DNA from: CAYUAI01 sp964442745 | Lineage (GTDB): Bacteria; Pseudomonadota; Gammaproteobacteria; S012-40 | Direction: 5' to 3' | Assembly (NCBI GenBank): GCA_964442745.1 | Contig: CAYUAI010000022.1 | Coordinates: 1 to 50,915, forward strand | Length of the DNA: 50,915 bases | In this document: positions 18,230 through 27,716 of the stretch, piece after piece | Numbering within the stretch: position 1 is the stretch's first letter | How the letters are laid out: every line of letters begins with the position of its first letter | Notes under the pieces: generated by a model | Database searches by the model: none | Seen by the model: only the letters and a program-made list of their open reading frames with translations | Told to the model about the DNA's origin: nothing | Position numbers and translations under genes: made by a program

Positions 18230-20533
18230 CTACGGGTATGATGCACACGATGCGAACTCACTCGGTCCAGAGTTTTTAATAAAGGGTAATACCACCACCA
18301 TCTGGCATTCATCTCCGCCAAGCAAACCCGAGTCGCCTTCAATTTTCTTATACGTAATATTAGAAGGTCGAACTAATTCTAAGGGGCTTGGCGATAACTT
18401 AGCAAATATACTTCCCCAGATAGTCAATGCTCCGCTAGCACCGGTCAAATCGACATTGTTGTTATCATCCGACCCCATCCACACTACCGCCACACGATCA
18501 CCGCTAAAACCCGCAAACCAACTATCCTTCATATCATTACTTGTACCTGTTTTACCGGCAATATTCAATGTTTTCGGCAGCCATTGAGACAAAGATCGCG
18601 CCGTGCCATATTGTACGACATGCTGCAATGCAATATTCAATAAGAAAATCGATTCAGCATCGAACTTTTGTTCCACACTTAAAGGATATCGTTGTAAGGT
18701 GTTCCCCTGCGCTGTGGTCACCGCTCGAATGGATCGGAGTGGCGTTTGAAAACCTTCCGACGCAAATGTTTGGTACATTTGAGATAATTCAAGCAACGTT
18801 AACTCAATAGCACCTAGCAATAAAGAAGGATACGCTTCCACTGGCTGACTAATACCTAGATCTTCTAAGGTATCGATGATTTTATCTAAACCAACTTGCA
18901 TACCTAAATTCACCGTCGGAATATTTCTCGATTGGGCCAACGCATTATATAACAATATTTCACCTTGATATTTTTTATCATGATTATGGGGCGACCATAC
19001 GCTCCCACGGCTCCCAGTGATGGAAATCGGTTTGTCTTCAAGTAAGGTAGCTAAATGATAATGCTCTGAATCATGCAATGCCGTCAGATAAACCACCGGC
19101 TTAATCAGCGACCCGATCGGTCTGCGTGCATCAAGTGCCCGGTTAAATCCCGCATATTTAGGGCTGCGCCCCCCGATCAAGGTGACAATTTCTCCACTCG
19201 CACTGTCACTGATAATAACCGCGGCCTGTAATGTACCTGACTTCAATTTCGTTTTTTTCTCTAAGGCATTAACGCGGCTAACTACGCTTTTTTCGGCCAC
19301 ACGTTGACTGATAAGATCAAGTGTCGTAAAAATGCGCAAACCACCGGATGTCAGATCGCTTGCCCGATAATCATTGACGAGCTGTCTTTTCACCAAATCA
19401 AGAAAAGCAGGATACGGGGTTTTCCCTTGCGGTTTATCTTGTAGAATTTTTAGCGGTGTTTGCTTTAAATTTTTAGCTTTTTGCTTATTTAATAAATTCG
19501 CTTGTAGCAATACATCCAACACCACATCGCGCCGTTGTTTTGCCCGATCGGCATGTTTACGAGGATTCAAAGCCGAGGGTCCTTGAATCATCCCCACCAA
19601 TAACGCGGTCTCATCAATCGATAAGCTACCCAGCGGTTTAGCAAAATAAAAATAACTGGCTAGTCCAAATCCATGAATCGCAATACTGCCATCTTGCCCT
19701 AAATAGGTTTCATTAATATAGAGTTCGAGGATTTGTCTTTTGGTATAGTGCAGCTCCACCAGTAAGGCCATAATGGCTTCGTTTATTTTTCTCACCAATG
19801 AGCGCTCTTGGGTAAGAAATAGGTTTTTTACGAGTTGCTGGGTAATGGTGCTTCCTCCTTGCACCGTTCGTCCCGCTTGAATATTCGCGAGCAATGCGCG
19901 CAGTATGGACTTAAATTGTAAACCATGGTGCTGATAAAAATGGCGATCTTCTACCGCAAGCAGAATTTCAATCAATGTCGGCGGTACATCCGCTAATGCA
20001 ACCAACACCCTGTCTTTTTTACTGGTTGGATACAAGCCACCGATATAAATCGGCTCTAGACGCACTATATCAAGCTCTTCTCGGGTCTCGGCATTCACCA
20101 ATTGGGTAATCATGCCCTTGGCAAAACGAAGCTCAATTTTCCGAGCGTCAACACGACCGTCCCAAAAATCAAAGGCTCGTACATGAATGCGAAACCGATT
20201 TTTTTGTTGATAAAACGATCCTTCTCGAGCAATCGTTCGTTGCGGCTGGTAACCTAACTGACGTAATTCTTCAATCAGTTGTGCCATACTCAGCGATCTA
20301 CCCATAAATAATTCTTGCGGACGCGCAAAAACCCGAGACGGTGCAGACCAACTTTTATTGTCTAGCTCTTGCTTAATTTGTACATCAAGATAAAAAACAT
20401 AAACCATTAATAAAAGGCTGCTGAAAAAAACCGCTTGCACAAACAATCCCCATGGAAAACGCCAGTGTCGTTGAGATTGAGTTTTTTTCCGAGTCGCTTT
20501 TTTTGTTATTTTTTTTGTTTTCTTAACAACCAT
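18230..20533 (-). CDS. mrcB: bifunctional penicillin-binding protein 1b
   Basis: Class A PBP that polymerises lipid II and cross-links peptidoglycan. A Lys-rich cytoplasmic tail precedes one membrane helix (about 28-49). A UB2H-like region is at 65-150. The GT51 transglycosylase has E195 in EDRHFYQHHG and the GGSTITQQLVKNLFL motif. The transpeptidase has S475 and K478 (GSLIKP), SRN (535-537) and KTGTS (661-665). Length (767) suits the PBP1b subgroup. The end lies 70 bp before the TPR lipoprotein start. The upstream region is shared with the divergent cyclophilin gene. Confidence 0.96.
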   Translation of the reverse strand: MVVKKTKKITKKATRKKTQSQRHWRFPWGLFVQAVFFSSLLLMVYVFYLDVQIKQELDNKSWSAPSRVFARPQELFMGRSLSMAQLIEELRQLGYQPQRTIAREGSFYQQKNRFRIHVRAFDFWDGRVDARKIELRFAKGMITQLVNAETREELDIVRLEPIYIGGLYPTSKKDRVLVALADVPPTLIEILLAVEDRHFYQHHGLQFKSILRALLANIQAGRTVQGGSTITQQLVKNLFLTQERSLVRKINEAIMALLVELHYTKRQILELYINETYLGQDGSIAIHGFGLASYFYFAKPLGSLSIDETALLVGMIQGPSALNPRKHADRAKQRRDVVLDVLLQANLLNKQKAKNLKQTPLKILQDKPQGKTPYPAFLDLVKRQLVNDYRASDLTSGGLRIFTTLDLISQRVAEKSVVSRVNALEKKTKLKSGTLQAAVIISDSASGEIVTLIGGRSPKYAGFNRALDARRPIGSLIKPVVYLTALHDSEHYHLATLLEDKPISITGSRGSVWSPHNHDKKYQGEILLYNALAQSRNIPTVNLGMQVGLDKIIDTLEDLGISQPVEAYPSLLLGAIELTLLELSQMYQTFASEGFQTPLRSIRAVTTAQGNTLQRYPLSVEQKFDAESIFLLNIALQHVVQYGTARSLSQWLPKTLNIAGKTGTSNDMKDSWFAGFSGDRVAVVWMGSDDNNNVDLTGASGALTIWGSIFAKLSPSPLELVRPSNITYKKIEGDSGLLGGDECQMVVVLPFIKNSGPSEFASCASYP

Positions 20534-20843
20534 GTAAGATTAAAAATGATTCATTAACTAAAAATGGCTGATACAGCTCGCCCCACACTTTCAACAAAAT
20601 TTTAACACAATGCAGCGCATTATATTCAGTCTTCATCACAAACCAACGCACAAGCATCAAACCTGCCTGGCTTCTAGTCCACAAGCAAGATCCCAACCTT
20701 GTATCTACTTAGTGAAAGTTTCGCTTAATTTTTAACCGCAGATAGCAGATTAGACGTTATCGATAAAATTCACTTTCTCCTCACCGTCAAAACCGATATC
20801 ATGAACTCAATCAACAAGTTTATTTCAACAAAAGGAATCATAA
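20534..20843. other. divergent promoter region between mrcB and the cyclophilin gene
   Basis: These 310 bp must carry promoters for both directions. The only clear site is AAAGGAATCATAA, the ribosome site just before the cyclophilin ATG. I see no repeat, palindrome or RNA gene. Confidence 0.4.
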
Positions 20844-21434
20844 ATGACGGGCAAACACCAAATTCTAGGGGTATTTATTTTTTGTTTGATCGTAATGTCA
20901 GGTCCGAGCATGGCGGCAGATAACCTACCCAAAGTCAAATTACAGACAAACATGGGGGATATTATTATTGAGCTATACTCAGATAAAGCGCCCAACAGCG
21001 TTAACAATTTTTTATCCTATGTAAAAAGTGGCTTTTACGATGGCACCATTTTCCACCGCGTAATTTCTAATTTTATGATCCAAGGCGGAGGATTCAGCCA
21101 AGATTATAAAAAGAAAGACACCCGGGGGCCGATTAAAAATGAAGCAGATAATGGTTTGTCCAATAAGCAAGGCACCATTGCGATGGCCCGCACATCAGAC
21201 CCTCATTCCGCTACCGCCCAATTTTTCATTAATGTGGTCGACAATTCATTTTTGAATTTTCGCTCGAAAACATCACAAGGTTGGGGATATACCGTCTTTG
21301 GGAAAGTCATTCAAGGGATGGATGTCGCCGACGAAATGCGAAAGACCCCAACAGGTGCTGGCGGTCAATTTCGACAAGATGTTCCGAAAACCCCGATCAT
21401 TATCGAAAAAGCAAGCATTATTGAAGGCAACTAA
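20844..21434 (+). CDS. periplasmic peptidyl-prolyl cis-trans isomerase (cyclophilin)
   Basis: Cyclophilin-type isomerase that speeds proline isomerisation in folding of exported proteins. A signal peptide (residues 1-24, ending SMAADN) precedes the cyclophilin domain with IFHRVISNFMIQGGGF, TIAMARTSDPHSATAQFFIN and VFGKVIQGMDVADEM. The catalytic Arg of FHRV is present. Bacterial cyclophilins often lack the drug-binding Trp. The signal peptide points to the PpiA (periplasmic) role rather than PpiB. A good AGGA ribosome site lies 8 bases before the ATG. The gene is followed by a hairpin and lpxH. Confidence 0.95.
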   Translation: MTGKHQILGVFIFCLIVMSGPSMAADNLPKVKLQTNMGDIIIELYSDKAPNSVNNFLSYVKSGFYDGTIFHRVISNFMIQGGGFSQDYKKKDTRGPIKNEADNGLSNKQGTIAMARTSDPHSATAQFFINVVDNSFLNFRSKTSQGWGYTVFGKVIQGMDVADEMRKTPTGAGGQFRQDVPKTPIIIEKASIIEGN

Positions 21435-21463
21435 GCCTAGTCTGCCGTGTTATTATAGTTGAT

Positions 21464-21512
21464 CGCTAAGTAGTTTTAGGGGTTTTGGATTAATCAACAA
21501 ATCTACTTAGCG
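21464..21512. repeat. long-armed hairpin between cyclophilin gene and lpxH
   Basis: CGCTAAGTAG (21464-21473) and CTACTTAGCG (21503-21512) are perfect 10-bp inverted arms with a 29-base loop. There is no T run after the right arm. The hairpin sits in the 116-bp gap, close to the lpxH start, so it may affect message decay or lpxH expression. Confidence 0.5.
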
Positions 21513-21550
21513 GATAGAGATTTTGACATCCTTCTATCAGCGAAACTCGT

Positions 21551-22300
21551 ATGCCGACTTTATTTATTTCTGACCTACATTTATCTGAAAAAACACCGGT
21601 GTTAGCTCGCCATTTCATCAAACTACTGTCAGACCAAGCCGAACAATGTGAGTCCGTATATATTCTAGGTGATCTATTCGAAGTCTGGTTAGGTGATGAT
21701 GCCATGACCGCATCGCATCATGCCATACTCACAGCCATCCAGCAATTAACCGATCATGGTAGCTCTGTGTATTTTATGCATGGTAATCGTGATTTTCTGA
21801 TTGGCGATCGCTTTGCAGCCCTGACGGGCTGTCAATTATTAACAGAAACCTCCGTCATTGATTTATACGGCGTAACGACCTTGCTCATGCATGGGGATCA
21901 ATTATGCACTGACGACCTTGATTATCAAGCCTTTCGCCAACAGGTACGGCACCCATCATGGCAAGCTCAGTTTTTAAAAAAATCCCTTGATGAGCGTATA
22001 CATTTAGCTCAAGCGGCACGGGCCGAAAGTCATAAAGAAACCCGTCAAAAACCCAATGACATTATGGATGCGAATCAAGACGCAATAATAAACGCTTTTA
22101 AGGCCCATCACGTCAACCAACTGATACATGGACATACGCATCGGCCTAATGTCCATTATTATGATATCAACGGTAAAAAAAATAGGCGCATCGTGCTCGG
22201 TGACTGGCGCAACCAAGCCAGTACTTTACTGGTCGAACCACATCATTTTACCCTGAACGACGAACGTGTTCAGATCAACGCTGCAAGCTTAATGGAGTAA
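21551..22300 (+). CDS. lpxH: UDP-2,3-diacylglucosamine diphosphatase LpxH
   Basis: Peripheral inner-membrane metallophosphoesterase of lipid A synthesis; it cleaves UDP-2,3-diacylglucosamine to lipid X and UMP. All metal motifs stand at the E. coli positions: SDLHL (D8, H10), GDLFEVWLGDD (D41), GNRDF (N79), MHGD, and HGHTHRP near 194-200. Length (249) is close to E. coli LpxH (240). In E. coli lpxH also follows a cyclophilin gene (ppiB), so the order is conserved even though this cyclophilin is exported. A PP2C gene follows within 40 bp. Confidence 0.97.
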   Translation: MPTLFISDLHLSEKTPVLARHFIKLLSDQAEQCESVYILGDLFEVWLGDDAMTASHHAILTAIQQLTDHGSSVYFMHGNRDFLIGDRFAALTGCQLLTETSVIDLYGVTTLLMHGDQLCTDDLDYQAFRQQVRHPSWQAQFLKKSLDERIHLAQAARAESHKETRQKPNDIMDANQDAIINAFKAHHVNQLIHGHTHRPNVHYYDINGKKNRRIVLGDWRNQASTLLVEPHHFTLNDERVQINAASLME

Positions 22301-22338
22301 AAATCAACCTGAAAGGGTTGTATTTAATAACGATACCG

Positions 22339-23124
22339 ATGAAAGTAAGTGCATTTGGTCTCACGGATGTGGGCTGTCGACGCAAAAATAATGAAGATGC
22401 TTTTCTCGTCAGAGAAGACCTCAACTTATATATCGTCGCAGATGGTATCGGTGGGGCGGCGGCGGGAGAAATCGCCAGTGAGATTTTCACTAACAGCGGA
22501 GAAAAAGAGTTTGAAGCAGACTCAGGCTGGAATCAAGATTATGGCATGCGACTGACCCGCTGCTTCAAGAATGCCAACCAAGCGATTTTAGACCACACTC
22601 AACAACACTCAGAAACGCGTGGCATGGGCTGTACTGCCGAAGCACTGACCTTTCATGATGATCATTATTTCATCGGCCATGTGGGAGACAGCCGCACTTA
22701 TTTATTGCGTAATAATACCATCCAGCAACTTACCAAAGACCATTCCTTTATTCAAGAGCAATTAGACCTCGGCTTAGTTACTGAAGAAGAAGCAGCAACC
22801 CACTGGCTACGCAATGCGATCTATCGGGCACTGGGACATAGGGACGATGTGGAAGTCGATTTAATTTCTGATCGCCTGCAGGATGGAGATCGCTTTTTAC
22901 TGTGCTCTGATGGCCTCACTGATATGCTTGAGGATCACCGTATTCTAGAAATTTCCACCACGAAAATGCCATTAGCCTGGCGCGTCCAAAAGCTCATTAG
23001 CGAAGCCAAAGAAAACGGAGGCATTGACAATATCACCGTGGTGATTTGTGATATCACGATTGAGCCACCTCGCAACCTACTTTCTTCAATTAAAAAAAAA
23101 CTACTAAAATCCTCACAAAATTAA
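22339..23124 (+). CDS. PP2C-family serine/threonine phosphatase
   Basis: Soluble, metal-dependent (Mn/Mg) protein phosphatase of the Stp/PrpC type. Signature motifs run in order: GCRRKNNEDAF, VADGIGGAAAGE, GHVGDSRTYLL, SDGLTDM and GGIDNITVVI, which supply the metal-binding Asp residues. I start at the ATG at 22339 (261 residues, MKVSAFGL), the usual family start. A TTG at 22318 would add seven residues but lacks spacing for a ribosome site. No kinase partner is encoded next to it. Its stop overlaps the convergent small exported-protein gene by 4 bases. Confidence 0.93.
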   Translation: MKVSAFGLTDVGCRRKNNEDAFLVREDLNLYIVADGIGGAAAGEIASEIFTNSGEKEFEADSGWNQDYGMRLTRCFKNANQAILDHTQQHSETRGMGCTAEALTFHDDHYFIGHVGDSRTYLLRNNTIQQLTKDHSFIQEQLDLGLVTEEEAATHWLRNAIYRALGHRDDVEVDLISDRLQDGDRFLLCSDGLTDMLEDHRILEISTTKMPLAWRVQKLISEAKENGGIDNITVVICDITIEPPRNLLSSIKKKLLKSSQN

Positions 23125-23492
23125 AACTCAACTGACAATCCAATGCGTGCATTATTAGCGATATAGCTTAACTCCATGCCCAAAGTACCGACTTGAAACA
23201 TGCGTCGATATTTTGACGGCAACAGACGGGCAATACCGGTGTGCAATAATGCCGTCGTAAAAAAATAAGTATTCACCCAATCTTTACTCGGGCACCGACC
23301 AATCACCGGATTAGTTTCGTAGTATCCCCCAGATTCACATTGACTAGCAATGTCTCGCGTTTGCCCCCAATCAGCAATATGTGTTGCTAAATACGCCGTT
23401 TGCCAAATACTGTCTTTTTCACTCCAAGCAAATGAAGTGTTACTCATAAAAATGAACAAAAATATACCTAAGTGTTTCGTAATACTTTTCAT
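23121..23492 (-). CDS. small exported protein of unknown function
   Basis: A 123-residue protein with a signal peptide (MKSITKHLGIFLFIFMSN, then TSFA before WSEKD). The mature part has a recognisable pattern, DWGQTRDIA, then ETNPVIGRCPS, then WVNTYFFTTALLH. I have seen this pattern in uncharacterised envelope proteins of gammaproteobacteria and cannot give it a function. One or two weakly hydrophobic segments suggest membrane association. The ATG at 23492 is preferred to a TTG at 23513 because it places the signal peptide at the N-terminus. Confidence 0.72.
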   Translation of the reverse strand: MKSITKHLGIFLFIFMSNTSFAWSEKDSIWQTAYLATHIADWGQTRDIASQCESGGYYETNPVIGRCPSKDWVNTYFFTTALLHTGIARLLPSKYRRMFQVGTLGMELSYIANNARIGLSVEF

Positions 23493-24053
23493 CGCCGTTT
23501 GCCATAAGCTCAATTTTTATCTTGACTTGCTTATGTTTTCGATGAATGAATAATTAACTTAAATTAAATGCGTGATTTAGATCGCAAAATTGACATATCC
23601 TTTTTATTGCTATCGGTAGCGACGTTGGCCAACCTAGTGGTAGAAAGTCACTAAGAAAACTGATTTCACAGATTTTTTTCTGAAAAAAATACATTCTAAA
23701 TCAATGAGAAATAGATCGGTCATCTATTTTTTGACAACATTTCCCAACAACGGATGGGCGAATGCTATGGCATATCAACAAAGCTTAATGTCATTAGCAA
23801 TGATTGATTAACTGCCTTGCATGTGCAATTATCAATCAAATAAGAGCCGAAAGCATGCGTATTTGCTCTTGCCAAAACAATAAGGCTTGCAGTTAATTCA
23901 CACAGGAAACGTCAGTAAGCTAATAAAGCGCATGAATCTTGCTAACAATCAAAATCTAATGGAGAACGCAGTAAAAGTTAACTTCAGACAATGATGCTAA
24001 TGTGCTCTAACATTAAATTAGCTCTTCCAAGCCATCACTAAAAGGCAAAAAAG
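23493..24053. other. intergenic region, no gene recognised
   Basis: About 560 bp of AT-rich DNA between divergent genes. A 13-codon reading frame at 23855-23896 encodes MRICSCQNNKACS; no similar leader is known to me, and it is probably chance. GGCAAAAAAG is the only ribosome-site candidate before the ATG at 24054 and is weak. No repeats or RNA genes were seen. Confidence 0.4.
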
Positions 24054-25235
24054 ATGATAACATCTGCTAAAAAGTTACCCAAAAATCATCTCCGGCACCG
24101 CTTTTATATTATGGTACTTTTCCAACTCATGCTGCTATTTTGCTATGCAGCAGGACAATCCTTAAAGGCAGCAACGATACTCTCCGCCACCAGCTCTCAA
24201 GACCAAATACCGACGCACATGTTAGCGGGTCAACGCTACCAGATATCGCTCACTCTAGAAAATAGAAGCTCGGCCACATGGAGTCTGAGCAATGGGTACA
24301 CACTCACATTTGCCAAAGGTAAACGACCCATTTGGGGAATCAACCAAGTCAATCTAAAAGCGAATGAAAAAGTCCCACCAGGTGCCAGTAAAATTTTTCA
24401 ATTCAGTATAAAAGCTCCGTCAACCCCTGGGCTGTACGACTTTCAATGGCAAATGACCAAAAATGGTACATCGCTTGGAGAACCAACTAAAAACTTAAGC
24501 ATCGTTGTCGAAACTCCGAATACTCGTGTTAAATTTATATCTCAAGTGGTACCCACGAATATGAAAGCAGGAAAATCATATACCGCTTTCATTCAATACA
24601 GAAATTTGGGCAATACCATCTGGAGCAAAGCCAATAACCATCAGTTAGGCGCACGGGCAACAAATAAACTTTGGGGAATATCAAGCATACCTTTAACAGC
24701 TAACAGCTTTGTTGCTGAAGGAGAAATTGCCACTTTCCGGTTTACTGTTGTCGCCCCAGCTAAAGCAGGCACTTATGATTTTCGTTGGCAAATGAAACGA
24801 GGCAGCAATCGCTGGTTCGGGGAACCTACACCCAACCTACGCATTAAAGTTGAGGCACAAAATAATGTCACCGCTTCGGAATTTGTCTTTCAAAAATTAC
24901 CTGGCCTACAAAAAGCAGGAAAATATTTTTCCATCCTAGAGGCAGGAAAAGTCTACCCTGTCACCATCACATTTAAGAACACAGGCACCACGACTTGGAC
25001 AAACGCATCCTATCAACTCACCTCACAAAACCCGATAAAAAATATGACTTGGACGGTAGATCAAGTCAATTTAAGAGCAAATGACACGATTAAACCAAGC
25101 GACTTTAAAACGTTCAATTTTAAGATTATTACTCCGCTTGAACCTGGCATTTACGATTTTCAATGGCAAATGCATGCGAAGCATATGGGATGGTTTGGCG
25201 CATTATCGGATAATGTATCAGTCACTGTTCGATAA
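24054..25235 (+). CDS. secreted protein of three tandem NBR1-type Ig-like domains
   Basis: A basic N-terminus and hydrophobic segment (about 19-40, MVLFQLMLLFCYAAGQ) act as the signal, ending near KAATIL. The rest is three ~110-residue repeats (about 45-150, 155-265, 270-393). Each has an early TW or IW after a GxxY/N-x-G strand, an IWGI, LWGI or MTW strand, and a closing PGxYDFQWQM-type strand (YDFQWQM, YDFRWQM, YDFQWQM) followed by FG(E/A). These are features of the NBR1 Ig-like domain known from autophagy receptors and from bacterial surface proteins. No catalytic domain is present, so binding or adhesion is the likeliest role. A hairpin follows the stop. Confidence 0.78.
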   Translation: MITSAKKLPKNHLRHRFYIMVLFQLMLLFCYAAGQSLKAATILSATSSQDQIPTHMLAGQRYQISLTLENRSSATWSLSNGYTLTFAKGKRPIWGINQVNLKANEKVPPGASKIFQFSIKAPSTPGLYDFQWQMTKNGTSLGEPTKNLSIVVETPNTRVKFISQVVPTNMKAGKSYTAFIQYRNLGNTIWSKANNHQLGARATNKLWGISSIPLTANSFVAEGEIATFRFTVVAPAKAGTYDFRWQMKRGSNRWFGEPTPNLRIKVEAQNNVTASEFVFQKLPGLQKAGKYFSILEAGKVYPVTITFKNTGTTTWTNASYQLTSQNPIKNMTWTVDQVNLRANDTIKPSDFKTFNFKIITPLEPGIYDFQWQMHAKHMGWFGALSDNVSVTVR

Positions 25236-25273
25236 CACGCTAAAAATAGGAAAGTAAAACGAATGAATCTACC

Positions 25274-25300
25274 TAGAACCATTGAACAACAATGGTTCTA
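25274..25300. terminator. hairpin between convergent genes (possible shared terminator)
   Basis: TAGAACCATTG-AACAA-CAATGGTTCTA is a perfect 11-bp stem with a 5-base loop, 39 bp past the NBR1-type gene and 15 bp past the pnp stop on the other strand. Neither side has a good T run, so it may act as a message-end stabiliser rather than a terminator. Confidence 0.5.
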
Positions 25301-25315
25301 AACTCCTCAATAAAA

Positions 25316-27412
25316 CTAAGCCTCCTCTAGGGCCACCGCTTTCATACTCAAACGAATACGTCCTTGTTTATCCACTTCAAGCACTTTGACTCGCACGGTA
25401 TCCCCTTCTGACAGCTTATCACTGACGTTTTCGACCCGCTCTTCGCTAATCTGCGAAATATGAACCAAACCATCGCGGCCTGGCAAAATGGTAACAAATG
25501 CGCCAAAATCCATAATTTTGGCCACTTTACCATCATAAATGATTCCCACTTCCACATCAGCGGTCAATTGTTCAATACGCCGCTTGGCTTCCAGTCCTGC
25601 CGCCTTGTCAATCGAGGCAATTTTTACTGTGCCATCATCATCAATATCAATGCTCGTGCCGGTTTCCTCGGTCAAGGCACGTATTGTCATCCCCCCTTTA
25701 CCAATGACATCGCGAATACGTTCTGGATTAATTTTCAAGGTGGTGTAACGCGGCGCATACTCAGAAAGCTCATCCCTGGGTTGGCTAATTACCGCATTCA
25801 TTTTATCGAGAATAAACAAACGTCCATGCTTTGCCTTTTCTAAAGCAACTTCCATGATTTCACGAGTAATGCCTCCGATCTTGATATCCATCTGCAGCGC
25901 GCTAATACCGCTTGAGGTACCTGCCACTTTAAAATCCATATCGCCTAAATGATCTTCATCACCCAAAATATCCGTCAACACTGCAAACTGGTCTTCCTCT
26001 TTAATCAAGCCCATGGCAATACCCGCCACAGGGGCTTTTATCGGCACACCAGCATCCATGAGAGAGATACTACTGCCACACACCGAAGCCATCGAACTTG
26101 AGCCATTGGATTCGGTAATTTCCGAAACAACCCGAACGGTATAGGGATAAGTCTCCATGTCCGGCATCACCGCCATCACACCCCGTTTAGCCAACCGGCC
26201 GTGACCAATTTCTCTACGCTTAGGAGTACCGACGAATCCAACCTCTCCCACGCAATAAGGGGGGAAATTATAATGCATCATAAAGGGTTCTCGATATTCC
26301 CCTTCAACCGCATCCACTAATTGCGCATCGCGATCTGTACCTAAGGTAGTCACCACTAATGCTTGAGTTTCTCCACGGGTAAACAGTGCCGAACCATGAG
26401 TCCGTGGCAAAATTCCCACTCTTACGCTGATGGGGCGAACCGTATCATTATCACGACCATCAATACGTAGCTCACCTCTGAGAATTTGGCTACGCACTGT
26501 CTTTTTTTCCAAACGCGCAACCGCACCCGAAATCGCCTCAGTAGGCCAAACTGGCTCACCATCGTCAGGTGTTAACTGTTGTACAACACTTTCCCTAATC
26601 GCCGACAATCGATCTTGCCTTTCGCCTTTCTCCCTGATTTGATAGGCAACCATGATGTCGTTAGTCGCTTTTTCTGCCACCGCATCAAAAAGTGCCACAT
26701 CTTCGCTCACCGCTTGCCAAGCCCAAGCAGGCGCATTAACTTCGCTGGCGAATTCATTAATCGCTTGAATTACTGTTTGCATCTGCCCATGCCCATACAT
26801 GACAGCGTCTAACATAACGGTTTCAGACAATTCTGCGGCTTCAGACTCTACCATTAATATCGCTGACTCGGTACCGGCAACGACTAAGTCAAGCGTAGAA
26901 TCCTTAAGCTCCGTTGCCGTGGGGTTTAACGCATATTGACCATCAATATACGCCACCCGGGCGGCGCCAATAGGACCATCAAATGGTAAGCCTGATATCG
27001 CTAGGGCGGCTGAAGCACCAATAATAGCGGGGATGTCAGAATTAATTTCTGAATCAAGAGAAATTACTGAGGCAATAATTTGAACTTCGTTAGTAAATCC
27101 TTTGGGAAACAATGGCCGCAATGGACGATCAATCAATCGACTCGTGAGTGTTTCTTTTTCACTCGGTCGCCCCTCGCGCTTCAAAAAACCACCGGGTATT
27201 TTACCCGCCGCATAGGTACGCTCTTGATAATTGATTGTCAACGGGAAAAAATCACGTCCTTCATCAGCTTTTTTGTTACCAACACAGGTCACCAAAACAA
27301 CGGTGTCACCCATACTAACAACAACAGCACCAGTGGATTGCCGAGCAATTTCACCAGTTTCTATGGCGACAGTCTGATTACCATACTGAAAGCTTTTTCT
27401 AATCTGGGTCAC
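25316..27412 (-). CDS. pnp: polyribonucleotide nucleotidyltransferase (PNPase)
   Basis: Phosphorolytic 3'-5' exoribonuclease and degradosome partner. Two RNase PH-like halves (about 1-215 and 310-540) flank a helical domain. The second half has FTRGETQALV, GSSSMASVCG and DILGDEDHLGDMDFKVAGT with the catalytic Asp residues. A KH domain (about 553-612, RIRDVIGKGGMTIRAL) and an S1 domain (620-690) follow. Length (698) is normal. The start is GTG, with AAGGA about 10 bases upstream. Only 34 bp separate it from rpsO, so the long pnp leader that supports RNase III autoregulation in E. coli is missing. Confidence 0.97.
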   Translation of the reverse strand: MTQIRKSFQYGNQTVAIETGEIARQSTGAVVVSMGDTVVLVTCVGNKKADEGRDFFPLTINYQERTYAAGKIPGGFLKREGRPSEKETLTSRLIDRPLRPLFPKGFTNEVQIIASVISLDSEINSDIPAIIGASAALAISGLPFDGPIGAARVAYIDGQYALNPTATELKDSTLDLVVAGTESAILMVESEAAELSETVMLDAVMYGHGQMQTVIQAINEFASEVNAPAWAWQAVSEDVALFDAVAEKATNDIMVAYQIREKGERQDRLSAIRESVVQQLTPDDGEPVWPTEAISGAVARLEKKTVRSQILRGELRIDGRDNDTVRPISVRVGILPRTHGSALFTRGETQALVVTTLGTDRDAQLVDAVEGEYREPFMMHYNFPPYCVGEVGFVGTPKRREIGHGRLAKRGVMAVMPDMETYPYTVRVVSEITESNGSSSMASVCGSSISLMDAGVPIKAPVAGIAMGLIKEEDQFAVLTDILGDEDHLGDMDFKVAGTSSGISALQMDIKIGGITREIMEVALEKAKHGRLFILDKMNAVISQPRDELSEYAPRYTTLKINPERIRDVIGKGGMTIRALTEETGTSIDIDDDGTVKIASIDKAAGLEAKRRIEQLTADVEVGIIYDGKVAKIMDFGAFVTILPGRDGLVHISQISEERVENVSDKLSEGDTVRVKVLEVDKQGRIRLSMKAVALEEA

Positions 27413-27446
27413 TATTCTTTAGTCCTTATGTTGACATCAATGTAAA

Positions 27447-27716
27447 TTATTTTCGCAGACCGAGCCGCCCAATCAGCGATCGATACCGCTCAACATCTGA
27501 TTTTTTCAAATAATCAAGTAGCTTACGTCGCGCACTTACCATTCTCAACAAACCCTGCCGTGAATGATGATCATGAATATGCCCCTTAAAGTGCCCAGAC
27601 AAGCCCTCGATTCGTGCAGATAATAAAGCCACTTGCACTTCAGGTGAACCGGTATCGCTGGCGGCCCTCTGATAATCGTTAATGATATTCTGTTTGATTT
27701 CTGTCGTTAATGCCAT
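27447..27716 (-). CDS. rpsO: 30S ribosomal protein S15
   Basis: Primary binder of the central domain of 16S rRNA. The 89 residues show the S15 signature: DTGSPEVQVALLSARIEGL, then HxxDHHSRQGLLRMVSARRK and LLDYLKKSDVERY. AAGGAGTCATTC before the ATG is a strong ribosome site. It precedes pnp, as in E. coli, but is preceded by a 384-bp gap rather than truB. Confidence 0.98.
   Translation of the reverse strand: MALTTEIKQNIINDYQRAASDTGSPEVQVALLSARIEGLSGHFKGHIHDHHSRQGLLRMVSARRKLLDYLKKSDVERYRSLIGRLGLRK

Noticed and set aside
23855..23896. 13-codon frame with three Cys codons upstream of the NBR1-type gene, as a possible cysteine leader peptide
   Set aside because: No ribosome site or attenuator hairpin follows, and the downstream gene has no link to cysteine.
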